A DNA stretch of 6,410 nucleotides from Frankiales bacterium (GCA_025966295.1 JAOPVD010000058.1:1-6410); one strand, 5' to 3'; shown: positions 1 to 6,330, numbered from the stretch's first letter. Translations and numbers: made by a program. The notes: generated by a model from the sequence alone, not told the origin.

Positions 1-366
1 CGGGACGCCGAGAACGGCCTCAACGAGCTGCTCATCGTCGCGGCGCTGGAGGCTGCCCCCCAGCTCGGCGTGCAGCGGCTCTCGCTCAACTTCGCGGTCT
101 TCCGGTCCGCCCTGGAACGGGGCGAGCGGCTCGGCGCGGGGCCGGTGCTCCGGGCCTGGCGCGCCGCCCTGCTGTTCGCCTCGCGCTGGTTCCAGATCGA
201 GTCGCTGTACCGCTTCAACGCCAAGTTCCGGCCCGACTGGGAACCGCGCTACGTCTGCTACCCGACCGCCCGGGACCTGCCGCGGGTGGCGCTGGCCGCG
301 CTGGAGGCGGAGGCCTTCGTGGTCTGGCCGCGGCTGCCCTGGTCGCGGACCGACCGGCCGTCCTGA
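1..366 (+). CDS. Phosphatidylglycerol lysyltransferase-type protein, C-terminal part (5' end outside window)
   Basis: The reading frame is open from base 1 and ends at TGA 364-366, giving the last 121 residues of a longer protein. The segment NGLNELLIVAAL, then LSLNFAVFRSALERGERLG, then SRWFQIESLYRFNAKFRP and WEPRYVCYP, matches the C-terminal catalytic (DUF2156, GNAT-like) domain of MprF/LysX-type lysyltransferases. This family transfers lysine, or another amino acid, from charged tRNA to phosphatidylglycerol on the cytoplasmic side of the membrane, which lowers the negative surface charge and gives resistance to cationic peptides. The protein ends shortly after this domain, so no lysyl-tRNA synthetase domain is fused behind it as in mycobacterial LysX. 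The N-terminal membrane part is not in the window, so amino-acid specificity and full architecture are unknown. The gene converges on glpD with a single base between the two stop codons. Confidence 0.85.
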   Translation, partial: RDAENGLNELLIVAALEAAPQLGVQRLSLNFAVFRSALERGERLGAGPVLRAWRAALLFASRWFQIESLYRFNAKFRPDWEPRYVCYPTARDLPRVALAALEAEAFVVWPRLPWSRTDRPS

Positions 367-367
367 G

Positions 368-2068
368 TCAGCCGGCGGCTTCCAGCGCGGTGTCGGGCAG
401 CCCCAGCACCCCGCGCTCCTGACGCACCGCGTCGGCGTACGCGGCGACCTGCTGGTCGGCCCAGGCCGCGTCCCGCCCGGTCTCGCGGGCCAGCAGCCCG
501 GCCGCCAGCCGGGCGGCCGGCAGGGCCGCGTCCTTGGCCCGCAGCGAGAGCCGGGTCCGGCGGCTGAACACGTCGTCGACGGTCGAGGCGCCCTCGGAAC
601 GGGCGGCGTGCACCACCTCGGCGGCGATGTGCGGCGCGGTGGGGGAGAGCAGCCGGCCCAGCTCCGGCTCGGCGGCCACCAGCGAGAGCACGTGCGCGGC
701 CGTCTCGCCGCACTGCCGCACCAGCGAGGCGGCCACCTCGTCGGACAGCCCAAGCACCTGGGCGGCCGCGGTCGTCTCGCGCAGCAGCCCGTCCACCGGA
801 CGGGTACCCGACAGCGGGATCTCGTCGGTCCGGCAGCGGGCCTTGCGGCCGTCCTTCTCGACGATCCGGTCGACCACGTCCTTGGCCATCCGGCGGTAGG
901 TCGTGAGCTTGCCGCCGGTGATGGTGAGCAGCCCACCGGAGCCCTCCACCAGGGTGTGCCGCCGGCTGATGTCGCTCATCGACCCGCTGCCGGGCTGCCT
1001 GAGCAACGGCCGCACCCCCGCCCAGGCGCCCAGCACGTCCTGCTCGGTGAGCTCCTGCTTGAAGACGGCGTTGCCGGCAGCCAGCACGTAGTCGAGGTCC
1101 TCACCGGTCAGCGACAGCCCGTCCAGGTGCCCGTCGTACGGCGTGTCGGTGGTGCCGAGGATGGTCTGCCGGCCCCACGGGATGGCGAACATCGACCGAC
1201 CGTCGCCCTGCTTCGACGGCAGCAGCACCGACGCCTCCAGCAGCGGCAGCCGCTCGCGCGGCACCACGACGTGGACGCCCTTGCTGGGCTGCACGACCGC
1301 CTGCCGGCCGGGTTCCTCGAAGCCCTGCAGGCGGTCGACCCAGACGCCGGTGGCGTTGACGACGTGCCGGGCACGGAGCTGGACGGTGCTGCCGTCCAGC
1401 CGGTCCGCCACCGTGGCGCCGACCACCGTGCCGTGCTCGCTGAGCAGACCCGTCACCTCGGCGTGCGTGATGACCAGCGACCCGAAGCTCCGGGCGGCCT
1501 GCACCACGGCCAGCACCAGCCGGGCGTCGTCGGTGGCGCAGTCGCCGTACAGGTAGGAGTAGGCCAGGCCGGAGTCGGCCAGCGCCGGGGCCAGGGCAAC
1601 CGCCTCGTCGGCGTCGACCTTGGCGTGCCGCCGGGTCGCCCCGCCGCGGCCGGCGAGGGAGGCGAGCGCGAACACGTCGTAGGTGGTGAGGCCCAGGCCG
1701 AGCAGCCGGCGCTTGGCGGTGTCGGGCCAGACCGGGTAGAGGAAGTCCATCGGCCGGACCAGGTGCGGCGCCAGCTTCATGAGCAGCTGCCGCTCGACCA
1801 CGCCCTCACGGACCAGGCCGAACTCGTAGTTCTCCAGGTAGCGCAGCCCGCCGTGCACGAGCTTGCTGCTCTTGGAGGAGGTGCCGCTGGCCAGGTCCCC
1901 CTTGTCGAGGACGGCGACCCGCAGGCCGCGGCTGGCGGCGTCGAGGGCCACCCCCGCTCCGGTCGCGCCCATGCCGACGACGAGCACGTCGAGCTCCTCC
2001 GCCGCGGCGGAGGCGAGCTCGGCAGACCTGGTGAGGACCGAGAAGGCCGGGTTACCCATCGGTAGCAT
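368..2068 (-). CDS. glpD: Aerobic glycerol-3-phosphate dehydrogenase (FAD-dependent)
   Basis: The 566-residue product has the usual length for GlpD, which oxidises sn-glycerol-3-phosphate to dihydroxyacetone phosphate and passes electrons to membrane quinone. The N-terminal FAD-binding fold has VVGMGATGAG (residues 30-39), with Met where many relatives have Gly. The family signature SGTSSKSSKLVHGGLRYLE spans 61-79. Further family blocks are ILGTTDTPYDG (303-313), GVRPLL (351-356) and GGKLTTYR (385-392). The C-terminal GlpD domain carries VDDVFSRRTRLSL (497-509). Two ATG starts are possible. The one at 2068 has GGAG only 4 bases upstream; the in-frame ATG at 2059 (Met4) has AGGA 8 bases upstream, a better spacing. 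The protein N-terminus is therefore uncertain by three residues. The exonuclease stop lies one base upstream of the first ATG, so translational coupling is likely. No glpF or glpK is visible beside it. Confidence 0.96.
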   Translation of the reverse strand: MLPMGNPAFSVLTRSAELASAAAEELDVLVVGMGATGAGVALDAASRGLRVAVLDKGDLASGTSSKSSKLVHGGLRYLENYEFGLVREGVVERQLLMKLAPHLVRPMDFLYPVWPDTAKRRLLGLGLTTYDVFALASLAGRGGATRRHAKVDADEAVALAPALADSGLAYSYLYGDCATDDARLVLAVVQAARSFGSLVITHAEVTGLLSEHGTVVGATVADRLDGSTVQLRARHVVNATGVWVDRLQGFEEPGRQAVVQPSKGVHVVVPRERLPLLEASVLLPSKQGDGRSMFAIPWGRQTILGTTDTPYDGHLDGLSLTGEDLDYVLAAGNAVFKQELTEQDVLGAWAGVRPLLRQPGSGSMSDISRRHTLVEGSGGLLTITGGKLTTYRRMAKDVVDRIVEKDGRKARCRTDEIPLSGTRPVDGLLRETTAAAQVLGLSDEVAASLVRQCGETAAHVLSLVAAEPELGRLLSPTAPHIAAEVVHAARSEGASTVDDVFSRRTRLSLRAKDAALPAARLAAGLLARETGRDAAWADQQVAAYADAVRQERGVLGLPDTALEAAG

Positions 2069-2069
2069 C

Positions 2070-2981
2070 CTACTCCGCGCGGGCGACCTCCAGGGCCTGC
2101 AGGAACCGCTCCAGCGCGCTGTCCAGGCCCCAGCGGTCGCTCAGCGCCAGCAGCCGGGCCGGATCGCGCGGCGGATGCGGCAGCGCGTCGTCGAGCACCG
2201 GCAGCGGCAGGTCGCAGACCACCCGGCTCACGGCCGGCGCCACCGCCAGGTAGTCGCGGGCGGCCTCCAGCTTGGCCCGGGACCCGGCCGGGAAGCCGTC
2301 GTCGCTGCCGCTGTCCAGGGCCGCCACGATGGCCTCGACGGTGCCGAACCGGTTCACCAGCGCGGCCGCCGTCTTCTCGCCGACGCCCTTCACACCGGGC
2401 AGCCCGTCGCTGGGGTCGCCCCGCAGCACCGCGTACTCGGCGTAGCCCGTGCCCGGGATGCCGTGCTTGGCGCTCACCGCCGCCTCGTCGTAGGGCTTCA
2501 TCTTCTCGACGGCGTAGAGCACCCGCACCGGACCGGCGTCGCGCACCAGCTGCAGCAGGTCGCGGTCCCCGGTGACGATGTCGACGGCGCCGGTCTCGCG
2601 GGTGGCGAGCGTCCCGATCACGTCGTCCGCCTCGTACCCCTCCATGCCCACCACCGGCACCCCGAGGGCCTCCAGCACCTCGAGGATGACGGCCACCTGC
2701 GGCGCCAGCTCCGGCGGCTCGGCCTCGGCACCGCCCTCCAGCGTCCGGTGCCGCTTGTACGACGCCACCGCCGCGACCCGGAACGCCGGCCGCCAGTCGA
2801 GGTCGACCGTCGCCACCAGCCGGGAGGGCCGGGTGTCCTTGACCACCCGGGCCACCAGGTCCAGGAAGCCACGGACGGCGTTGACCGGCTCGCCCTGCGG
2901 CGACCGGACGCTGTCCGGCACGCCGTGGAAAGCGCGGTACCAGAGTGCGGGGGAGTCGAGGAGCATCAGCTGTCCGGGCAC
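2070..2981 (-). CDS. Stand-alone 5'-3' exonuclease (PolA N-terminal / FEN-like nuclease)
   Basis: The 303-residue product has the length and order of the 5' nuclease domain found at the N-terminus of DNA polymerase I, without the polymerase. Visible metal-ligand candidates are D9 (MLLDS), D60/D62 (TVDLDWRP), E117, D119 and D120 (YEADD), D139 and D141 (TGDRD), and D189 and D192 (GDPSDGLPG). The helix-hairpin-helix-type DNA-binding segment GVKGVGEKTA lies at 196-205, and the SYKRHR motif (74-79) fits the helical arch. These line up with the nine acidic residues known in Taq polymerase, so both metal sites appear complete. The protein should be active on flaps or 5' ends in replication and repair. 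The start is GTG at 2981, with GAGAGGG (2989-2995) ending 7 bases before it. A later ATG at 2966 would remove residues just before D9 and has no better site. The gene opens a minus-strand pair with glpD. Actinobacteria commonly carry such a gene in addition to polA. Confidence 0.93.
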   Translation of the reverse strand: MPGQLMLLDSPALWYRAFHGVPDSVRSPQGEPVNAVRGFLDLVARVVKDTRPSRLVATVDLDWRPAFRVAAVASYKRHRTLEGGAEAEPPELAPQVAVILEVLEALGVPVVGMEGYEADDVIGTLATRETGAVDIVTGDRDLLQLVRDAGPVRVLYAVEKMKPYDEAAVSAKHGIPGTGYAEYAVLRGDPSDGLPGVKGVGEKTAAALVNRFGTVEAIVAALDSGSDDGFPAGSRAKLEAARDYLAVAPAVSRVVCDLPLPVLDDALPHPPRDPARLLALSDRWGLDSALERFLQALEVARAE

Positions 2982-3018
2982 GGGCCCACCCTCTCACCAC
3001 CGGCGGTCACGACCCGGT

Positions 3019-3037
3019 CCGCCCCGCAGCGGGGCGG
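3019..3037. repeat. Perfect 19-base palindrome (9-base arms, 1-base centre)
   Basis: The left arm CCGCCCCGC (3019-3027), the centre A (3028) and the right arm GCGGGGCGG (3029-3037) form an exact inverted repeat. It lies about midway between two divergent start codons, 37 bases from one and 45 from the other. As DNA it could be a dimeric regulator's operator. As RNA it folds into an 8-base-pair stem with a three-base CAG loop. No T-run follows in either direction, which argues against a classical terminator. An operator role is inference. Very high local GC makes GC-only inverted repeats more common than usual. Confidence 0.6.
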
Positions 3038-3040
3038 CGG

Positions 3041-3046
3041 TACGTT
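3041..3046 (+). promoter_or_regulatory. Possible -10 element for the acyl-CoA dehydrogenase operon
   Basis: TACGTT fits the TAnnnT pattern of an actinobacterial -10 box and is the most AT-rich spot in the gap. It would place transcription start near 3053 and leave a leader of about 30 bases carrying the Shine-Dalgarno. The matching -35 position (about 3018-3023) reads TCCGCC, which is poor and lies inside the palindrome. A factor bound there would block this promoter. This is a weak call from one hexamer. Confidence 0.25.
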
Positions 3047-3071
3047 GCGCGGGCGAGCGAAGTCCCCGAAC

Positions 3072-3076
3072 AGGAG
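3072..3076 (+). promoter_or_regulatory. Ribosome binding site that fixes the dehydrogenase start
   Basis: AGGAG lies 6 bases before the ATG at 3083. It decides the start: the frame is open farther upstream, but no family-like residues are encoded before 3083, and the upstream part would run through the divergent promoter region and overlap the start of the exonuclease gene. Confidence 0.8.
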
Positions 3077-3082
3077 CACAGC

Positions 3083-4228
3083 ATGCCCGTCGTGAGAAGC
3101 CTGCCGACCCCCGAGGCGGAGGCCCTGCTCGAGCTGACCCGTGAGCTGGTCGAGGGCGAGGTCCTGCCGCGGGTCGCGGCCATGGAGGCCAAGGCCGAGT
3201 TCCCGCGCGAGCTGATCCGCACGCTCGGCAAGGCCGGGCTGCTGGGCCTTCCGTACCCGGAGGAGCACGGCGGGGGCGGCCAGCCCTACGAGGTGTACCT
3301 GCAGGTGCTGGAGGAGCTCGGTCGGGCCTGGGCCGGCCTCGCGGTCGGGGTCAGCGTCCACACCCTGTCCTGCTTCCCGGTGGCGCACTGGGGGACGGCG
3401 GAGCAGCGCGAGCGCTTCCTGCCCGACATGCTCGGCGGCGAGCTGCTCGGCGCGTACTGCCTGAGCGAGGCCCACAGCGGGTCCGACGCCGCGGCGCTGA
3501 AGGCCAAGGCGGTCCGGCAGGGCGAGGACTACGTCGTCAACGGCGCCAAGGCCTGGGTCACGAGCGGTGGGCATGCCGACTTCTACAACCTGATGGTCCG
3601 CACCGGGGCCGAGGGGCCGGCGGGGATCTCCTGCCTGCTCGCGGACAAGGACACCCCGGGTCTGCTGCCGCAGCCGCCGGAGAAGAAGATGGGCATGCGG
3701 TCCAGCCACACCGCGACCGTGGTCCTCGAGGACGCGCGGGTGCCCGCTGACCGGCTCATCGCCGGCGAGGGCGAGGGCTTCAAGATCGCCATGAGCGCGC
3801 TGGACGGCGGCCGTCTCGGCATCGCCGCCGCCGCGGTCGGCCTGGCCCAGGCCGCCCTGGAGCTGGCCGTCGACTACGCCAAGGAGCGCAGGCAGTTCGG
3901 CGCCGCCATCGCCGACTTCCAGGGGGTGTCCTTCCTGCTCGCCGACATGGCCACCCAGGTCGAGGCGGCGCGGGCGCTCTACCTCGCGGCCGCCCGGCTC
4001 AAGGACGCCGGCCGGCCCTACGGCCCGCAGGCCTCGATGGCCAAGCTGTTCGCGACCGACACCGCCATGCGGGTGACGACCGACGCGGTCCAGGTGCTCG
4101 GCGGCGCGGGGTATGTCGAGGACTTCGCGGCCGAGCGGTACTTTCGGGAAGCCAAGATCATGCAGATCTTCGAAGGGACGAACCAGGTGCAGCGTCTGGT
4201 GATCGGCCGATCGCTGACCCGCGGGTGA
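3083..4228 (+). CDS. Acyl-CoA dehydrogenase
   Basis: The 381-residue flavoprotein has the usual length for this family, which introduces a trans-2,3 double bond into an acyl-CoA and passes electrons to electron-transfer flavoprotein. The N-terminal helical domain covers about 1-120. The middle beta domain holds AYCLSEAHSGSDA (124-136) and AWVTSG (157-162), which contact flavin and substrate, and KMGMRSSHT (202-210). The C-terminal helical domain holds RRQFG (269-273), VQVLGGAGYVED (336-347) and MQIFEGTNQVQR (360-371). E364 in this last motif sits at the catalytic-base position of medium- and short-chain enzymes, so the protein should be active as a dehydrogenase. Chain length and branching preference cannot be told from the motifs. 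Its final TGA overlaps the start of an Lrp-type regulator by four bases. That pairing makes branched-chain or other amino-acid-derived acyl-CoAs a reasonable but unproven guess. Confidence 0.95.
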   Translation: MPVVRSLPTPEAEALLELTRELVEGEVLPRVAAMEAKAEFPRELIRTLGKAGLLGLPYPEEHGGGGQPYEVYLQVLEELGRAWAGLAVGVSVHTLSCFPVAHWGTAEQRERFLPDMLGGELLGAYCLSEAHSGSDAAALKAKAVRQGEDYVVNGAKAWVTSGGHADFYNLMVRTGAEGPAGISCLLADKDTPGLLPQPPEKKMGMRSSHTATVVLEDARVPADRLIAGEGEGFKIAMSALDGGRLGIAAAAVGLAQAALELAVDYAKERRQFGAAIADFQGVSFLLADMATQVEAARALYLAAARLKDAGRPYGPQASMAKLFATDTAMRVTTDAVQVLGGAGYVEDFAAERYFREAKIMQIFEGTNQVQRLVIGRSLTRG

Positions 4229-4680
4229 TCGAGCTCGACGCGGTCGACCGGCAGCTGCTGCGGCTGCTCGTCGACGACGGCCGCCGCTCCTACACCGACC
4301 TGGCCAAGGACACCGGCCTGTCGACCAGCGCCGTGCACCAGCGGGTCCGCCGGCTCGAGCAGCGCGGTGCCATCCTCGGGTACGGCGCGCAGGTCGACCC
4401 GGTCGCGGCCGGGGCACCGCTCACCGCGTTCGTGAGCATCACGCCGATCGACCCGGCGGCGGCGGACGACGCCCCCGACCGGCTCGCCCACCTCACCCAG
4501 ATCGAGGCCTGCCACAGCGTCGCCGGTGACGAGAGCTACATCCTGAAGGTGCGGGTGCCCGGCCCGGGCGAGCTCGAGGCCCTGCTGCAGGAGATCCGGG
4601 CGGCGGCGCAGGTCTCGACCCGCACCACGGTGGTGCTCAGCACGCCCTGGGAGGGCCGCGCGCACGTCCTGGGCGACTAG
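4225..4680 (+). CDS. Lrp/AsnC-family transcriptional regulator
   Basis: The 151-residue product has the standard two-part form. The N-terminal AsnC-type winged helix-turn-helix (about 1-55) begins LDAVDRQLLRLLVDDGR and has the recognition helix STSAVHQRVRRLEQRG (33-48). The C-terminal RAM effector-binding and oligomerisation domain (about 65-142) has HSVAGDESYILKVRV (97-111), including the Gly-Asp pair that commonly lines the amino-acid ligand site in this family. Such proteins bind DNA as dimers to octamers and respond to amino acids or related small molecules. The GTG start shares GTGA with the dehydrogenase stop, and no good independent Shine-Dalgarno is visible, so translation is probably coupled to the dehydrogenase. 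It may control its own operon through the upstream intergenic region and perhaps the transporter downstream. The ligand is unknown. Confidence 0.93.
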   Translation: MIELDAVDRQLLRLLVDDGRRSYTDLAKDTGLSTSAVHQRVRRLEQRGAILGYGAQVDPVAAGAPLTAFVSITPIDPAAADDAPDRLAHLTQIEACHSVAGDESYILKVRVPGPGELEALLQEIRAAAQVSTRTTVVLSTPWEGRAHVLGD

Positions 4681-4716
4681 GTTCCAGCCGCGGTTCCCGG
4701 GCGTGTCGCCGGGGTA

Positions 4717-4734
4717 CGTGGGGGGCGCCCCACG
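4717..4734 (+). promoter_or_regulatory. Stem-loop in the leader just upstream of the transporter's ribosome binding site
   Basis: CGTGGGG (4717-4723), loop GGCG (4724-4727) and CCCCACG (4728-4734) form a perfect 7-base-pair, very GC-rich hairpin in the 68-base gap between the regulator and the transporter. It ends only three bases before the Shine-Dalgarno. No T-run follows. It could be a weak or I-shaped terminator after the regulator, a leader structure affecting translation of the transporter, or a DNA operator. The sequence alone does not separate these. Confidence 0.5.
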
Positions 4735-4737
4735 ACG

Positions 4738-4742
4738 AAGGA
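4738..4742 (+). promoter_or_regulatory. Ribosome binding site of the MFS transporter
   Basis: AAGGA lies 6 bases before the ATG at 4749 and supports that start. The site is embedded in GGAACC (4740-4745), which is complementary to GGTTCC at both 4680-4685 and 4692-4697. It could therefore be masked by base pairing in the transcript. Confidence 0.75.
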
Positions 4743-4748
4743 ACCACC

Positions 4749-6281
4749 ATGTCCACGCTGACCCCCGCAGCTGACGGGACCCTGCGCTCCCTGATCCCGG
4801 CGCGGATCGACCGCCTGCCGTGGTCGCCGTTCTTCACCCGGATGGTCATGGCGCTCGGGGTGGCCTGGCTCCTCGACGGGCTCGAGATCACCATCGCGGC
4901 CACCGTCATCCCGACCCTGACCGATCAGGCCACCCTCGGGCTGTCGAGCGGTTCGGTGGGGGCCGTGGCCTCGGTCTACCTGCTGGGCGAGGTCGTCGGG
5001 GCCCTCGTGTTCGGCAAGCTCTCCGACCGCCTGGGCCGCCGCAACCTGTTCATGGTGACCCTGGGGATCTACCTGTTCGGCAGTGGCCTGACGGCGCTCA
5101 CGATGGGCAGCAGCACCGGCTGGGTGGTGTTCCTCTACGCCACCCGGTTCCTCGCCGGCGTCGGCATCGGCGGGGAGTACGCCGCCATCAACTCCGCCAT
5201 CGACGAGATGATGCCGGCCCGCTACCGGGGCCGCGTCGACATCGCCGTCAACGGCACCTACTGGGCCGGCGCGCTGCTCGCGACCGTCGGCCAGCTCATC
5301 ATCTTCGACAACATCAGCGAGGGCACTGCCTGGCGGTTGGGCTTCCTGCTGGGCCCCATCCTCGGCATCGTCATCCTGTTCGTGCGCAAGAGCCTGCCGG
5401 AGAGCCCGCGCTGGCTCATCATGAAGGGCCGCGAGGACGAGGCCGAGGCGCAGATCCGCCGCATGGAGCAGTGGGTCAGGGAGAGCCACGAAGAGGGCCT
5501 GCCCCCGGTCGACGAGAGCAAGGCCATCGAGATCAAGCCAGCCACCGACCTGGGCTACCGCGCGCTCGTCAAGGTGCTGTTCCAGCAGATGCCGCGGCGC
5601 TCGGTCCTGGGCTCGACCCTGATGATCAGCCAGTCCTTCCTGTACAACGCCATCTTCTTCACCTACGGCCTGGTGCTGAAGCAGTTCTACGGCATCAGCA
5701 ACACGCAGCTGCCCTACTACTTCATCGCGTTCGCGATCGGGAACCTCGCCGGGCCGCTGCTGCTCGGGCCGCTGTTCGACACCCTCGGCCGCCGGAAGAT
5801 GATCGCCAGCACCTACCTGCTGTCCGGCGCCCTGCTGGCCGTGACCGCCGTGCTGTTCCAGGCCGGCGCGCTGACGGCGCTGACACAGACGCTGGCCTGG
5901 TCGGCCGTGTTCTTCTTCGCCTCGGCCGGCGCCAGTGCCGCCTACCTCACCGTCAGCGAGATCTTCCCGATCGAGGTGCGGGCGAAGGCCATCGCGGTCT
6001 TCTTCGCCATCGCCCAGGGCTTCGGCTCGCTCGGGCCGTTCGTCTACGGCAACCTCATCGGGGACGGCAAGGACAGCGCCCGGCTCTTCGTGGGCTACCT
6101 GCTCGGCGCGGCCGTAATGGCCATCGGCGGGATCGTCGCCTGGGTCCTCGGCGTCAACGCCGAGGGCAAGTCCCTCGAGGAGGTCGCGACGCCGCTCACC
6201 GCCGTCAAGCGGCTGGTCCCGTCGTACCCGGCGGGGCCGTCCACCAAGGCGCCCCTGGACGAGCGCATTCACCTGGCCTGA
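4749..6281 (+). CDS. MFS transporter, sugar-porter / organic-acid symporter type
   Basis: The 510-residue protein has about 12 predicted membrane helices (roughly 31-55, 69-88, 99-119, 124-145, 163-186, 195-213, 286-310, 322-342, 351-371, 378-401, 415-436, 444-469), with a long cytoplasmic loop at 214-285. Motif A, GKLSDRLGRR (89-98), follows helix 2, and a second copy, DTLGRRK (344-350), follows helix 8. RFLAGVGIGGEY (133-144), PESPRWL (217-223), SEIFPIEVRAKA (403-414) and the tail NAEGKSLEEV (470-479) are typical of the sugar-porter Pfam family. The first helix carries D43-G44-L45-E46, reminiscent of the DGxD motif of aromatic-acid/proton symporters. The substrate may therefore be a sugar, a carboxylate or an aromatic acid; it cannot be fixed here. 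It most likely acts as a proton-coupled inner-membrane importer. It lies 68 bases behind the regulator gene and may be regulated by it. Confidence 0.9.
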   Translation: MSTLTPAADGTLRSLIPARIDRLPWSPFFTRMVMALGVAWLLDGLEITIAATVIPTLTDQATLGLSSGSVGAVASVYLLGEVVGALVFGKLSDRLGRRNLFMVTLGIYLFGSGLTALTMGSSTGWVVFLYATRFLAGVGIGGEYAAINSAIDEMMPARYRGRVDIAVNGTYWAGALLATVGQLIIFDNISEGTAWRLGFLLGPILGIVILFVRKSLPESPRWLIMKGREDEAEAQIRRMEQWVRESHEEGLPPVDESKAIEIKPATDLGYRALVKVLFQQMPRRSVLGSTLMISQSFLYNAIFFTYGLVLKQFYGISNTQLPYYFIAFAIGNLAGPLLLGPLFDTLGRRKMIASTYLLSGALLAVTAVLFQAGALTALTQTLAWSAVFFFASAGASAAYLTVSEIFPIEVRAKAIAVFFAIAQGFGSLGPFVYGNLIGDGKDSARLFVGYLLGAAVMAIGGIVAWVLGVNAEGKSLEEVATPLTAVKRLVPSYPAGPSTKAPLDERIHLA

Positions 6282-6295
6282 GGCGTGTCCGTGGT

Positions 6296-6313
6296 ACCGG
6301 CGACCTGGCCGGT
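6296..6313 (+). terminator. Candidate terminator hairpin after the transporter
   Basis: ACCGGC (6296-6301) and GCCGGT (6308-6313) are exact inverted repeats around a six-base loop, extendable by two G-T wobble pairs at 6294-6295 and 6314-6315. The hairpin begins 15 bases after the transporter stop. There is no T-run, which is common for actinobacterial stem-only terminators but leaves the call moderate. Confidence 0.5.
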
Positions 6314-6330
6314 GTGACAGCGTTCGCCGG

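Larger units (their letters stand above)
2982..3082. promoter_or_regulatory. Divergent intergenic region between exonuclease/glpD and the dehydrogenase operon
   Basis: This 101-base stretch separates two divergent starts, so it must hold, or border, the promoters for both directions. It contains the exonuclease Shine-Dalgarno at 2989-2995 (minus strand), a perfect 19-base palindrome at 3019-3037, a weak plus-strand -10 candidate just after it, and the dehydrogenase Shine-Dalgarno at 3072-3076. I find no convincing -10 element for the minus direction. The promoter role is inferred from gene orientation. Confidence 0.6.

Noticed and set aside
608..2065. Long plus-strand open frame of about 485 codons opposite glpD
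   Set aside because: It lies entirely antisense to a clear glpD, is low-complexity in composition (rich in Gly, Arg, Val, His, Gln) and shows no family motif. Such frames arise from high GC content.
2945..3082. N-terminal extension of the acyl-CoA dehydrogenase by 46 codons
   Set aside because: The extension would overlap the exonuclease start and run through the divergent promoter region and palindrome. It has no family similarity, while a good Shine-Dalgarno precedes ATG 3083 and gives a standard-length protein.
4696..4713. Small inverted repeat CCCGG / CCGGG with an eight-base loop after the regulator stop codon
   Set aside because: The stem is only five base pairs, lacks a T-run and competes with the other pairings in the same leader. 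It is too weak to call a terminator by itself.
4677..6272. Long minus-strand open frame of about 531 codons opposite the MFS transporter
   Set aside because: It is antisense to a gene with complete MFS motifs and is biased to Asp, Glu, Gly, Arg and His without recognisable domains. The same reasoning applies to the minus-strand frame at 2966-4417 and the plus-strand frame at 1863-3095.
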